From: Agrococcus jenensis
Lineage (GTDB): Bacteria > Actinomycetota > Actinomycetes > Actinomycetales > Microbacteriaceae
Assembly: GCF_003752465.1 (NCBI RefSeq)
Contig: NZ_RKHJ01000001.1
Span: 1,798,001-1,862,000 of the forward strand
Direction of reading: 5' to 3'
DNA length: 64,000 nucleotides
Shown: positions 16,610 through 23,646 of the stretch, in pieces
Layout of the letters: each line of letters opens with the position of its first letter
How positions within the stretch are numbered: position 1 is the stretch's first letter
Translations under genes and position numbers: made by a program
The notes under the pieces: generated by a model
Seen by the model: only the letters and a program-made list of their open reading frames with translations
Told to the model about the DNA's origin: nothing
Databases searched by the model: none

Positions 16610-17050
16610 ATGGTCGACCTCGACGAGCTGCGCCGGCTCCGGCGCGCGCGCGACCGGATGGACCGCGAGTTCGCGCGGCCGCTCGACGTCGCGGCGCTCG
16701 CGCGCACCGCGCTGATGTCGAGCGCCCACTTCAGCCGCCGCTTCCGCGACGCCTACGGCGAGACGCCGTACGCGTACCTCATGACCCGGCGCATCGAGCG
16801 CGCCGCGGCGCTGCTGCGCGGCGGCGAGGTGAGCGTCACGGATGCATGCATGCAGGTCGGGTGCACGAGCCTCGGCTCGTTCTCGGCGAGCTTCACGAAG
16901 CTGATGGGGGAGACGCCCAGCGCCTACCGCGCCCGTGATCACGAGGCGCTCGACGGCATGCCGGGCTGCCTGGCGATGGTGCTGACGCGGCCCCGCAAGG
17001 GCGATCCGTCGAGCAGGTTCCGAGAAGCGCGCCGGGCGGTGCCCGCATAG
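16610..17050 (+). CDS. AraC family regulator, HTH-only
   Basis: A 146-residue AraC/XylS protein consisting almost only of the two-helix-turn-helix DNA-binding domain (about residues 12-112). The first HTH has LARTALMSSAHFSRRFRDAYG; the second has VGCTSLGSFSASFTKLMGETPSAYR. The C-terminal tail (GMPGCLAMVLTRP) is characteristic of short AraC proteins encoded next to VOC genes. It has no sensory domain of its own. It starts 26 nt after the ArsC-like gene and 11 nt before the VOC gene, so it may regulate itself and that partner. GATGAT ends 6 nt before ATG 16610. Confidence 0.9.
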   Translation: MVDLDELRRLRRARDRMDREFARPLDVAALARTALMSSAHFSRRFRDAYGETPYAYLMTRRIERAAALLRGGEVSVTDACMQVGCTSLGSFSASFTKLMGETPSAYRARDHEALDGMPGCLAMVLTRPRKGDPSSRFREARRAVPA

Positions 17051-17060
17051 CCTCGACCGC

Positions 17061-17468
17061 ATGAGCATCTCCATCAGCGCAGTGCATGTCATCGTCGACG
17101 ACCCGGATGCCGCGGTCGCCTTCTACCGCGACGTCCTCGGGATGTCGGTGACGAGCGAGGTCGAGAACGAGGGGTTCCGCTGGGTGACCCTGTCGCCGCC
17201 GTCGCAGCCCGGCATCCAGCTCGTGCTGTCGCATCCGCGCGCCGGGCGGTCCGAGCAGGACGGCGAGGCGATCGCGGCGCTGCTCGCGAAGGGCGAGCTC
17301 GGCAGCGTCAACCTGCGGGCCGGCGACCTCGACGCGGTGTTCGAGCGCGCGGCGAGCGCCGACGGCGTCGAGATCGTGCAGGAGCCCACCGACCAGTTCT
17401 GGGGCGTGCGCGACATCGCGCTGCGCGACCCCGCGGGCAACCTCGTGCGCATCGAGCAGGCCGCGTAG
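17061..17468 (+). CDS. VOC/glyoxalase superfamily protein
   Basis: A 135-residue single VOC module (two beta-alpha-beta-beta-beta units). Unit one begins ISAVHVIVDDPDAAVAFYRDVLGM; the end has FWGVRDIALRDPAGNLVRIEQ, typical of glyoxalase/bleomycin-resistance/dioxygenase-like proteins. The metal ligands are not certain: His9 and the late Glu are candidates. The gene follows an AraC regulator with an 11-nt gap, a frequent actinobacterial pair of unknown substrate, and may have its own leaderless start (TAGCCT 7 nt before ATG). It converges on the SGNH hydrolase with only 21 bp between the stops. Confidence 0.9.
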   Translation: MSISISAVHVIVDDPDAAVAFYRDVLGMSVTSEVENEGFRWVTLSPPSQPGIQLVLSHPRAGRSEQDGEAIAALLAKGELGSVNLRAGDLDAVFERAASADGVEIVQEPTDQFWGVRDIALRDPAGNLVRIEQAA

Positions 17469-17489
17469 CTCGCCGCCCGCCGCGCGGGG

Positions 17490-18353
17490 CTAGGGGATGT
17501 CGGGCGCCGCGGCCGCGAGCGCGTCGGCGTACGCCCGCATGCCGCGGCCGTCGATGTGGAACCCGCGATCGACCGTGGCGGTGCCCGAGATGACCCGGCT
17601 GATCCACGGGCTGCCCGAGTCGCAGAGGCCGTGGCCGTCGAAGGCCGCGGTGACGTCGACGTACGAGACGCCCTCGTCGCCGGTCGCGCTCATGTACCCG
17701 ACGAGCCCGCCGAGGATCGCGGCGTTCACGAGCTCGATGCCGGTGTTGACGAACTGCGTGTCCGCGGCGCTGAAGACGACGTGGGTGCCGCGGTAGGTGC
17801 CGGCCCTGCAGACGCCGTCGGCGAGATCGCCGAACAGCAGCGGATAGCCGGTGACCAGGATCTGCGCGTTCGGCGCCTGGCTGCGCACGGCCGCCAGCAT
17901 CTGCGCGATGTCGGTGGGCAGCGCGGCGATGGCGGCGAAGGCGTCGGCCTGCGCCTGGCCGCAGGCCAGCGGGTCGCCGCCGGCACGGCACTCGAGCAGC
18001 ACCCGCTGCCACGCGACGTCGTTGATGCCCGCGGTGATGGTGACGAGCCGCGTGTCGACGCCGAGGTCACCGAGCTGGGTCGCGATCACATCGTCCGTGG
18101 TCGCCCCTGCGCACGCGCTCGAGGCGACCCCGGTGCCGAGCGTGTCGCCGAGCTGCGCCGGGTACGCCCTGCGGGAGCGCAGGCAATCGCTGTCGACGTA
18201 GGGGAGGTTGCCGGTGCCGGCGGCCTCGGAGTCGCCGAGTGCGACGTAGACGGCGCCGTCCGGCGGGTCGGACGCCGAGGCGGGGGTGGCCATGGCGAGG
18301 GCGGAGGCGCCCACGACCAAGGCGGCGAGGATGGCGATCGAGCGACGCTGCAT
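17490..18353 (-). CDS. Secreted SGNH/GDSL hydrolase
   Basis: A 287-residue exported esterase/lipase of the SGNH family. A signal peptide (SIAILAALVVGASALAMATPASA, cleavage near residue 27) precedes the first block VALGDSEAAG, which holds the nucleophilic Ser. GINDVAW near residue 115 supplies the block III Asn, and DRGFHIDGRG near the C-terminus the Asp-x-x-His pair. Six or so cysteines (for example DSDCLRSR, SACAG, LECRAG, GVCRAG, GLCDSG) suggest extracellular disulfides, as in Streptomyces-type SGNH lipases. The substrate is unknown; lipid or polysaccharide esters are likely. It is a single gene. Confidence 0.88.
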   Translation of the reverse strand: MQRRSIAILAALVVGASALAMATPASASDPPDGAVYVALGDSEAAGTGNLPYVDSDCLRSRRAYPAQLGDTLGTGVASSACAGATTDDVIATQLGDLGVDTRLVTITAGINDVAWQRVLLECRAGGDPLACGQAQADAFAAIAALPTDIAQMLAAVRSQAPNAQILVTGYPLLFGDLADGVCRAGTYRGTHVVFSAADTQFVNTGIELVNAAILGGLVGYMSATGDEGVSYVDVTAAFDGHGLCDSGSPWISRVISGTATVDRGFHIDGRGMRAYADALAAAAPDIP

Positions 18354-18480
18354 GATGACCCCTGACGACGGGATCCGAGCGCCGTGACCGCGGGGATCTG
18401 CACTGACACTAGACCCGCGCGGCGCTCGTGCGCCAGGGGTCCGAGCGGCGAGGCGCCGGCGCACGCGGTACCACGAGCAG

Positions 18481-18508
18481 AGCGCCGGCCCCCGAGGGGA
18501 CCGGCGCT
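18481..18508 (-). terminator. Terminator of the csoR-copZ unit
   Basis: AGCGCCGG (18481-18488) pairs with CCGGCGCT (18501-18508); a run of C and a run of G inside can extend the stem. It lies 33 bp beyond the copZ stop (18541) on the minus strand, before the hydrolase promoter. Confidence 0.6.
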
Positions 18509-18540
18509 CGCGATGCTTCGGATCGGCGCTGGGCTCTGGC

Positions 18541-18879
18541 TCAGGCCTCGACGAGCGTGTAGCCCGCCTCGCTGACGGCGGCGCGCACGTCATCGAGGCG
18601 CAGCGGTGCGTCGGCGGAGACGGTGACCGTCGAGCGGCCGCCGGCGACGAGCTGGACGTCGACGCCCTCGACGCCCGCGAGCCCGGAGAGCTCCTCGGTG
18701 ACCGACGAGACGCAGTGGCCGCACGTCATGCCGTCGACCTCGAACGTCTGCGCGGTCGCAGACGGGGTCGCAGCCGACGAGACGCCACAGGCGCCGCCGC
18801 CGCAGCAGCCGCCGGCCTGCGCCTGCGCGTCGGCCTCAGCCTCGGCGGGGGTGGCCAGGATCTCGATGTTCTGGAGCAT
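18541..18879 (-). CDS. copZ: Copper chaperone with N-terminal Cys cluster
   Basis: A 112-residue heavy-metal-associated (HMA) protein. Residues about 45-112 are the ferredoxin-like HMA fold with the metal site GMTCGHC near residues 50-56. Such chaperones carry Cu(I) in the cytoplasm and pass it to exporters or the CsoR sensor. The N-terminal 40 residues are Ala/Glu-rich with an extra cluster GGCCGGGACG, which could bind additional metal; most CopZ proteins are about 70 residues and lack it. It lies 38 bp downstream of csoR, with GAGGAAGG before its start. No P-type ATPase gene is adjacent. Confidence 0.88.
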   Translation of the reverse strand: MLQNIEILATPAEAEADAQAQAGGCCGGGACGVSSAATPSATAQTFEVDGMTCGHCVSSVTEELSGLAGVEGVDVQLVAGGRSTVTVSADAPLRLDDVRAAVSEAGYTLVEA

Positions 18880-18917
18880 GGTGGTGCCTTCCTCGTGCGA
18901 ATGGCTTGCGGGATCGA

Positions 18918-19223
18918 TCAGGAGCGGACGAGGCGCGCGATCGCGGCGCTCGCCTCTGCGAGCTTCGCTTGCGCGACGGGGCCGCCGGACTCGGCCGCCT
19001 CGGCGACGCAGTGCGCGAGGTGGTCCTCGAGCAGCTGCAGCGCGACGGTCTCGAGCGCCTTCGTGGCGGCGGAGACCTGCGTCAGGATGTCGATGCAGTA
19101 CGCATCCTCGTCGACCATCCGCGCGACGCCGCGCACCTGGCCCTCAGCACGGCGCAGGCGCTTGAGGAGGGCGTCCTTGTCGGCGGTGTAGCCGTGCGTG
19201 GGGGCGGCGGTGGCGATGCTCAT
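18918..19223 (-). CDS. csoR: CsoR-family copper-sensing repressor
   Basis: A 101-residue CsoR/RcnR-family all-helical repressor. The Cu(I) ligand set is visible: Cys in DAYCIDILTQ, and His and Cys in DHLAHCV. The leading segment (LLKRLRRAEGQVRGVARMV) is the family DNA-binding and oligomerisation helix. Copper binding releases such proteins from GC-rich pseudo-palindromes and allows copper-defence genes to be expressed. A perfect site of that kind overlaps its own promoter at 19236-19252, so autoregulation of csoR-copZ is very likely. Confidence 0.93.
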   Translation of the reverse strand: MSIATAAPTHGYTADKDALLKRLRRAEGQVRGVARMVDEDAYCIDILTQVSAATKALETVALQLLEDHLAHCVAEAAESGGPVAQAKLAEASAAIARLVRS

Positions 19224-19232
19224 GATGCGTCC

Positions 19233-19252
19233 ATGATACCCCTGAGGGGTAT
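19233..19252 (-). promoter_or_regulatory. CsoR operator overlapping csoR -10 box
   Basis: ATACCCCTGAGGGGTAT (19236-19252) is a palindromic CsoR-type operator with a one-base (G) centre. On the minus strand it overlaps the -10 box TATCAT (19238-19233). The box ends 9 nt before the csoR ATG (19223). Bound CsoR would block RNA polymerase directly. Confidence 0.85.
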
Positions 19253-19265
19253 GGGTGGCAATGCC

Positions 19266-19859
19266 TCAGGCGGCGACCGCGTCGACGTGCTCCGGCGTCG
19301 CCCAGCTGCGCCAGATCGCGGCCAGCTGCGCGTCGAAGAGCGCGTCGGCCTGCTCGGCGGGATACAGGCCGAGCAGCTCGAGCGTGATGGCGCCGTGGAT
19401 GGCCGCGAAGATCGTGCGCGTCGACGTCTCGGGGTCGCCGTGCAGCACGCCCTGCTCGACCGCGGACCGGACAGCGCGCAGCAGCGGCTCGGTGGTGCTG
19501 TCGCGCGCCTCGTCGACCGCAGGCGTCGACTCGCCGCGCCCGAAGACCACCTGGAACATCGACGCGTTCTCGGTCGCCCACTGGCGCCAAGCGTGCGCGA
19601 GGCCCAGGATGCGCTGCACCGGGTCGTCGACGTCTGCCTCGTTCTGCGCGTCGACGAGCGAGCTCGCGGCGCGGAGCGTGATCGCCTCGAGGAGCTCGCC
19701 GCGCGAGCCGAAGAGCGAGTAGACCGCCGAGGTCGACGTGCCGATCGATGCGACGAGCGGGCGCAGCGAGAAGTCAGGTCCCTCGGTCGCCATCAGCTCC
19801 GTCGCGGCCTCGAGGAGGCGCTGGCGGAGGTGCTCGTCATGCAGGCGTGGTCTTCCCAT
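19266..19859 (-). CDS. TetR family regulator (WHG-type C-terminus)
   Basis: A 197-residue TetR protein. The N-terminal HTH (about residues 12-58) reads LLEAATELMATEGPDFSLRPLVASIGTS then AVYSLFGSRGELLEAI. The C-terminal part (about 80-190) has the WRQWATENASMFQVVFG pattern of the TetR_C WHG group. The ligand is unknown. The start at 19859 has TACGCT 7 nt upstream (leaderless). The gene diverges from the membrane protein at 20053 across 193 bp and may control it. Confidence 0.9.
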   Translation of the reverse strand: MGRPRLHDEHLRQRLLEAATELMATEGPDFSLRPLVASIGTSTSAVYSLFGSRGELLEAITLRAASSLVDAQNEADVDDPVQRILGLAHAWRQWATENASMFQVVFGRGESTPAVDEARDSTTEPLLRAVRSAVEQGVLHGDPETSTRTIFAAIHGAITLELLGLYPAEQADALFDAQLAAIWRSWATPEHVDAVAA

Positions 19860-20052
19860 GATGCAGAGCGTACGCGGTCACGGACGCTGTTTCAGACGCA
19901 GGTGTGATCGATCCGCGTGTCGTGTACCCCAACGCCCTCTCGGATGTGCGCCGAGCACAACGGGGCGGCCATCGCCCTGGCAACGCTGTTATCATACGCG
20001 CGTCGGCAGACCGCGCGGCGCGCCCGGTCCGGCGCCACAGACAGGCGGGCTC
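19860..20052. promoter_or_regulatory. Divergent control region, TetR gene / 20053 gene
   Basis: This 193-bp gap is less GC-rich than its surroundings. TATCAT (19990-19995) is a likely -10 box for the plus-strand gene. CTGTTTCAG near 19888 is a short inverted repeat that could be a TetR half-site. No small gene is supported here. Confidence 0.35.
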
Positions 20053-21048
20053 ATGTGGACACAGCGGCAGGCGCGGCGCGTGAAGGCCTGGCTGATGCTG
20101 GGACTCGGTCTCGCGATCCTCGCGCTCGTCATCCCGCTCGTGCTCCGGGTCTACCAGCAGCGCTGGCCGGACCAGGGCACGCGGCCGCTGATCGTGGTGG
20201 CGACGCAGGGTGACGGGCGGCCGTACACCGTGCAGGTGCGCTCCGAGATCGACGATGCCGGCGAGTACCGCTTCCGCTTCGCGGTGGAGCTGGCGGAGAA
20301 GTCCGACTCGGGCGCCGAGCGGGCACCCATCGACTTCCAGCTGACTCTCGTCGGTCGAGGCCTGGAGGGCGCCGTGTCGTGCGGCGCCGACGCGGTCGCG
20401 CCGTCTGCGGTCGCCGCCGCCGAGCTCGATCCGTCGACGAGGCGGGCCTACGACATCGACCGCAGCTCGGACCTGCTCTCCGCGACGGGTGCGGACGTCG
20501 AGGAGTCGGAGCTCGCGTTCCTGCGGATCGAGGGCGAGCTGTCGACGATCTACGCCGGTGACGCCGTGCCGGCCCTGGATGCGAGCGACGGGGGCAGGCC
20601 GCTCGCGCACGGCTGCACGATCGCGTCGACGGTCCTGTGGGCGACGGGCGGCGGCAGCCCCATGGCGGCTGTTCGATCGACGCTCTTCGCGCCCCAGTTC
20701 AACGCGACCACGATCGAGGGCGGCGACGACGAGCTGACGGGCCTGCAGGCGTACCTCTGGGTCGAGCGGGCGACGAGCGCGACGATCGAGGACTCGTATC
20801 CCGTCGCATCGCCCGACTCGACCGGGTGGAGCACCTGGTACACCCCGAGCTGGTTCGCGAGCGACTTCCTCTACACCGACCAGCCGACCTGGTTGTTCGA
20901 GAATCGAGACCAGTCGCGCTTCGAACAGGCGCTGCTGCTGTTCGGCGGCATCCTGCTCGGCCTCGGGCTGTCGCTGTTCCAGGGAGGGGTGAGCGATCTC
21001 ATCGAGGCGCATGCGCGCGAGGAGACGGCGGGGCAGCGCGGGCGCTGA
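20053..21048 (+). CDS. Surface protein with N- and C-terminal membrane anchors
   Basis: A 331-residue protein. A basic start (MWTQRQARRVKAW) leads into a transmembrane helix at about residues 13-32. A large extracytoplasmic domain (about 35-295) follows, rich in beta-type segments, Asp/Glu and aromatic residues, with two cysteines (VSCGAD and HGCTIA). A second transmembrane helix lies near 298-318 (ALLLFGGILLGLGLSLF), then a cytoplasmic tail (AHAREETAGQRGR). I do not recognise the family. The topology resembles a channel or sensor subunit or a cell-wall-facing scaffold. It is followed by several hairpins. Confidence 0.75.
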   Translation: MWTQRQARRVKAWLMLGLGLAILALVIPLVLRVYQQRWPDQGTRPLIVVATQGDGRPYTVQVRSEIDDAGEYRFRFAVELAEKSDSGAERAPIDFQLTLVGRGLEGAVSCGADAVAPSAVAAAELDPSTRRAYDIDRSSDLLSATGADVEESELAFLRIEGELSTIYAGDAVPALDASDGGRPLAHGCTIASTVLWATGGGSPMAAVRSTLFAPQFNATTIEGGDDELTGLQAYLWVERATSATIEDSYPVASPDSTGWSTWYTPSWFASDFLYTDQPTWLFENRDQSRFEQALLLFGGILLGLGLSLFQGGVSDLIEAHAREETAGQRGR

Positions 21049-21096
21049 GGGCTTTCGCTGGAGGCGCGAAATGGCCTCCGTCAAGCGGATCGGTGG

Positions 21097-21119
21097 CTCG
21101 GGCCCGGGACGGGCCCGAG
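21097..21119. terminator. Terminator hairpin downstream of 20053 gene
   Basis: CTCGGGCCC and GGGCCCGAG form a perfect 9-bp stem around GGGAC. A weaker hairpin lies just before it (near 21058-21078, GGAGGC / GCCTCC). Confidence 0.6.
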
Positions 21120-21130
21120 GGGGCACGAAC

Positions 21131-21156
21131 GTCGAAGGCGCGAAAGCGCCTTCGAC
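21131..21156. terminator. Strong hairpin with GAAA tetraloop, 3' of tRNA-Arg
   Basis: GTCGAAGGCGC pairs perfectly with GCGCCTTCGAC over 11 bp around GAAA. It lies 12 nt beyond the tRNA 3' end on the minus strand and also faces the convergent 20053 gene, so it probably terminates both. Confidence 0.75.
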
Positions 21157-21167
21157 ACGCATGTTCG

Positions 21168-21240
21168 TGCCCCCAGCAGGATTCGAACCTGCGGCCTTCT
21201 GCTCCGGAGGCAGACGCTCTATCCCCTGAGCTATGGGGGC
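21168..21240 (-). tRNA. tRNA-Arg (anticodon CCG)
   Basis: The reverse strand folds into a complete cloverleaf of 73 nt. Acceptor GCCCCCA/TGGGGGC with discriminator A; D-arm GCTC/GAGC; anticodon stem TCTGC/GCAGA with loop CTCCGGA, giving anticodon CCG (reads CGG, Arg); a 5-nt variable loop; T-arm GCAGG/CCTGC with TTCGAAT. The 3' CCA is not encoded. A strong hairpin follows downstream. Confidence 0.96.
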
Positions 21241-21283
21241 CGGGCTGCCGAGGCAGCAGCGCCCAATCTAGCACTGGCGCGGA

Positions 21284-21922
21284 CTAGCCGCCGACCGTCA
21301 CCCAGGCGAGGCCGAGCGCCGCACCGAGGATCATCCACGGGCCGAACGGCAGCTCGGCCTGCATCGTCGTGCGCCGCGCCACGAGCAGGCCGAGCGCGGC
21401 GAGCGCGAACACCAGGAAGCCGCCGAGGACGCCGAGCAGCACCGCGGGCCAGCCGAACCATCCGAGGGTCAGGCCGAGCACGAGCGACAGCTTGACGTCG
21501 CCGAGGCCGAGGCTCGTGGGGGAGATGAACGCGAGCACGAAGTAGCCGGCGCCGACGGCGAGCATGGCGAGGACCGCCGTGCCGAGCCGCCCCCACTCAC
21601 CGGTCACTCCGGCAGCGACGAGCAGCATCGCGAGCACCGCACCCGTCGTGGGCCACACGATCGCATCCGGCAGTCGCAGCACCGCCTGGTCGACCGGTAC
21701 GAGGAGTGCGCAGCCGATGGCGAGCGCGCAGAGCGCCGCGGTGACCGCCCAGTGCTCCGTCACGGCGGCAGCGGACGCCCCGCCGACGGCGCCCAGGAGG
21801 CCGGCCACCCACGGGCGCAGCCACGGGGAGTCGCTCGCGGCGATCCGGCGGGCCCGTCCGATCAGCGATGCCGCTGCCGCGGCGCACAGCGCTGCGGAGA
21901 GGGCGATCACGATCGGCGGCAT
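21284..21922 (-). CDS. Type IV/Tad prepilin peptidase (A24 family)
   Basis: A 212-residue polytopic membrane aspartyl peptidase of the A24 family (PilD/TadV/CpaA type), which cleaves prepilin leaders. The first catalytic Asp lies in PVDQAVLRLPDAIV (about residues 77-90) and the second in GLGDVKL (about 141-147). About seven hydrophobic segments are visible. It lacks the N-terminal Cys-rich cytosolic domain of PilD, as expected for TadV-like enzymes. It is encoded opposite and about 1 kb from the Tad operon starting at 22933, so it is the likely processing enzyme for Flp and TadE. Confidence 0.9.
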   Translation of the reverse strand: MPPIVIALSAALCAAAAASLIGRARRIAASDSPWLRPWVAGLLGAVGGASAAAVTEHWAVTAALCALAIGCALLVPVDQAVLRLPDAIVWPTTGAVLAMLLVAAGVTGEWGRLGTAVLAMLAVGAGYFVLAFISPTSLGLGDVKLSLVLGLTLGWFGWPAVLLGVLGGFLVFALAALGLLVARRTTMQAELPFGPWMILGAALGLAWVTVGG

Positions 21923-21958
21923 CGCGCCGATGCTATGCCAGCGGCGCGATGCCGGGGA

Positions 21959-22585
21959 TCAGGCCGCGTGGCTGAGACCCGACTCCAGATCGTCGAACGC
22001 GTGCTCGACGAGCTCGGCGAGGTCATGCGGGCCGGCGCCGGTGTTGACCCAGACGCGGATGGCGGTCTTGACCGCCGCGGCGGCTGCGCCCGCGATGAGC
22101 CGGGAGAACGGGTCCACGTCAGGGTCGACCCCCTCGCGCTGCGCGACCGCGATCCGGATGGCGTCCTCGAGCTCGTCGTACTGCGCCATGCGGTGCGGCA
22201 GCAGTGCCGGCGCACGGTCGATGAGCTGCTCCTTGGCGCGAAGCCGCTCGACGTAGTCGTCGGTCCAGGTCCGCACCGTCCCAGCGAGCACGGCCCGCAG
22301 CGACTGGAGCGGGGGCTCGTCCTCGGGCCGCTCGTCGAACCCGGCGAGCATCTCGATCGGCTCGTGCTCGTCGGCCGCGACGATCGCCGCCTCCTTGGAG
22401 GAGAAGTAGTTGGAGACGGTCCTGGGGGACACGAAGGCCCGCTCCGCGATGTCGTTCACGGTCACCTCGTCGATGCCGTGCTGCTGGACGAGCTCGAAGG
22501 CCGCGCTCGCGATCGTCTCGCGGGTCAGGATCTTCTTCCGCTCGCGCAGCCCGAGCTCCTCGGGTGCGTGCGTGGCGTCAGGCAT
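21959..22585 (-). CDS. TetR family regulator next to Tad operon
   Basis: A 208-residue TetR protein. The HTH (about residues 18-62) includes TRETIASAAFELVQQHGIDEVTVNDIAERAFVSPRTVSNYFSSK in pieces typical of the family (VSNYFSSKEAA at the recognition helix). The C-terminal domain matches the common actinobacterial type with AAAAAVKTAIRVWVN. The start MPDATHAPEELG (22585) was chosen over an ATG 24 nt earlier that adds a Cys/Arg-rich stub. It is divergent from flp with a 347-bp gap, so it may repress or sense for the pilus operon (inference). Confidence 0.88.
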   Translation of the reverse strand: MPDATHAPEELGLRERKKILTRETIASAAFELVQQHGIDEVTVNDIAERAFVSPRTVSNYFSSKEAAIVAADEHEPIEMLAGFDERPEDEPPLQSLRAVLAGTVRTWTDDYVERLRAKEQLIDRAPALLPHRMAQYDELEDAIRIAVAQREGVDPDVDPFSRLIAGAAAAAVKTAIRVWVNTGAGPHDLAELVEHAFDDLESGLSHAA

Positions 22586-22932
22586 GACGCACCGCTCGGG
22601 CTGTCGCACGGTCGATGCTGTGGTCTGCAGGGGCAGGGAAGCGGGGGTGTCTCATGGTGATGTCCGGTCTCGCGAAGGTGTCCGCATGTGTCGGTCTGGG
22701 ATGCGCCGTGGCGGGGCCAGTCTGCGCTGTAACACTGTTTCGGTCAACCAAGAATAGCCATTCGGGCGAGATGCTGAGGGAGCAACGGCCCTCTTGGGCA
22801 AAAACTGAGACTACGCATTGTTGCACTTTGGGCAAACTACGTGACACGATCCTGCAGTCGGCCCAACGGGGTCGGCACCTCGCTCGGCACCGGAACCCCA
22901 GCCCCGGCCCCTGTCACGTAAGGACCCCCCCC
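22586..22932. promoter_or_regulatory. Control region upstream of the Tad operon
   Basis: This 347-bp gap has an AT-richer core (about 22725-22860) that stands out from the window. It contains two direct repeats TTGGGCAAA at 22794-22802 and 22828-22836 (34 bp apart). A possible promoter is TTGCAC (22821-22826), 18 bp, CACGAT (22845-22850), giving a leader of about 75 nt before flp. An open frame through this region is not a convincing gene. No Shine-Dalgarno is obvious before ATG 22933, which follows a run of C. Confidence 0.5.
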
Positions 22933-23151
22933 ATGTACGCCTTCATCATCGCTGCCCAGACCTTCGTCGCCGACCGCTTCGACAAGAAGAACGACCGCGG
23001 CGCGACCGCAGTCGAGTACGGCATCCTCGTCGCCCTCATGGCTGCTGCGGTCATCGCCGCCGTCGTGCTGCTGACGCCGATCCTCGCCGACCTGTTCACC
23101 GGCGTCGCCGACTCCGTCGACACCACGGGTGGCGCCGCGACCGAGGGCTGA
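22933..23151 (+). CDS. flp: Flp/Fap-type pilin
   Basis: A 72-residue Flp pilin. The basic leader (FDKKNDRG) ends in a prepilin peptidase site, G23/A24, followed by ATAVEYGILVALMAAAV. This gives Glu at mature position 5 and Tyr at 6, the Flp signature. The hydrophobic helix (about residues 24-55) drives polymerisation, and a short acidic tail follows. The predicted mature subunit is about 49 residues, a normal length. It is first in the Tad operon and is separated from tadE by a strong hairpin, which should give it higher expression than the downstream genes. Confidence 0.94.
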   Translation: MYAFIIAAQTFVADRFDKKNDRGATAVEYGILVALMAAAVIAAVVLLTPILADLFTGVADSVDTTGGAATEG

Positions 23152-23176
23152 TCCGAACCCTTCGCGGACGTCGTGT

Positions 23177-23206
23177 GCGGCACCTGGCATTCGTGCCAGG
23201 TGCCGC
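23177..23206 (+). terminator. UUCG hairpin between flp and tadE
   Basis: A perfect 13-bp stem (GCGGCACCTGGCA / TGCCAGGTGCCGC) closed by TTCG, an extra-stable tetraloop. It lies 25 bp after the flp stop and 44 bp before tadE. It could be a partial terminator or a processing/stabilising structure that sets the pilin to assembly-protein ratio. Confidence 0.7.
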
Positions 23207-23250
23207 AGTCTCGTCAGGGGATCGCTGCGACAGGAAGATCAGAGGCCTCA

Positions 23251-23646
23251 ATGGAACGACGCGGAGATCGCGGCGCCGCACTCGTCGAGTTCGCGCTCGT
23301 GCTGCCGCTGCTGGCGATGATGACGATCGGGATCATCGCCTTCGGCTACATGTTCCACATCCAGTCGGTGCTCGACAACGCGGCGCGCGACGGTGTGCGC
23401 GTCGCCACGCTCACGAACGCGACGGATGCCGTCGCGCTCGCCAGGAGCACCGCTCAGGCTTCCGCCTCCTCCTCGGTGGCGCTCGCCGCCACCGATATCA
23501 CCGTCGATCTGAGTGCGTGCGCCACTGCGGCCTCCGCCACGAACGATCGGCTCGCGCACGTCACCATCGAGCTCGAGGACTTCTCGCTGCTGGGGCTCGG
23601 CGCCATCACACTCACGGGTACAGGAAGCATGCGATGCAACGGATGA
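23251..23646 (+). CDS. tadE: TadE-like pseudopilin
   Basis: A 131-residue TadE-like protein. The N-terminus MERRGDRG/AALVEFALVLPLLAMM has a prepilin peptidase site (G8/A9), with Glu at mature position 5 as in true pseudopilins. One transmembrane helix (about residues 9-32) is followed by an extracytoplasmic domain with two cysteines (LSACATA and MRCNG). TadE/TadF are minor pilins needed for Flp fibre assembly. ATG 23251 gives the canonical leader. The 3' end overlaps the next gene by 13 nt. Confidence 0.9.
   Translation: MERRGDRGAALVEFALVLPLLAMMTIGIIAFGYMFHIQSVLDNAARDGVRVATLTNATDAVALARSTAQASASSSVALAATDITVDLSACATAASATNDRLAHVTIELEDFSLLGLGAITLTGTGSMRCNG

Noticed and set aside
21097..21156. attachment site next to the tRNA gene
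   Set aside because: The sequences are perfect hairpins suited to termination; no direct duplication of the tRNA 3' end or integrase is seen in the window.
22615..22932. Upstream extension of flp into a 178-residue protein
   Set aside because: The extension crosses the AT-rich control region and has no family match; ATG 22933 gives a canonical Flp prepilin.
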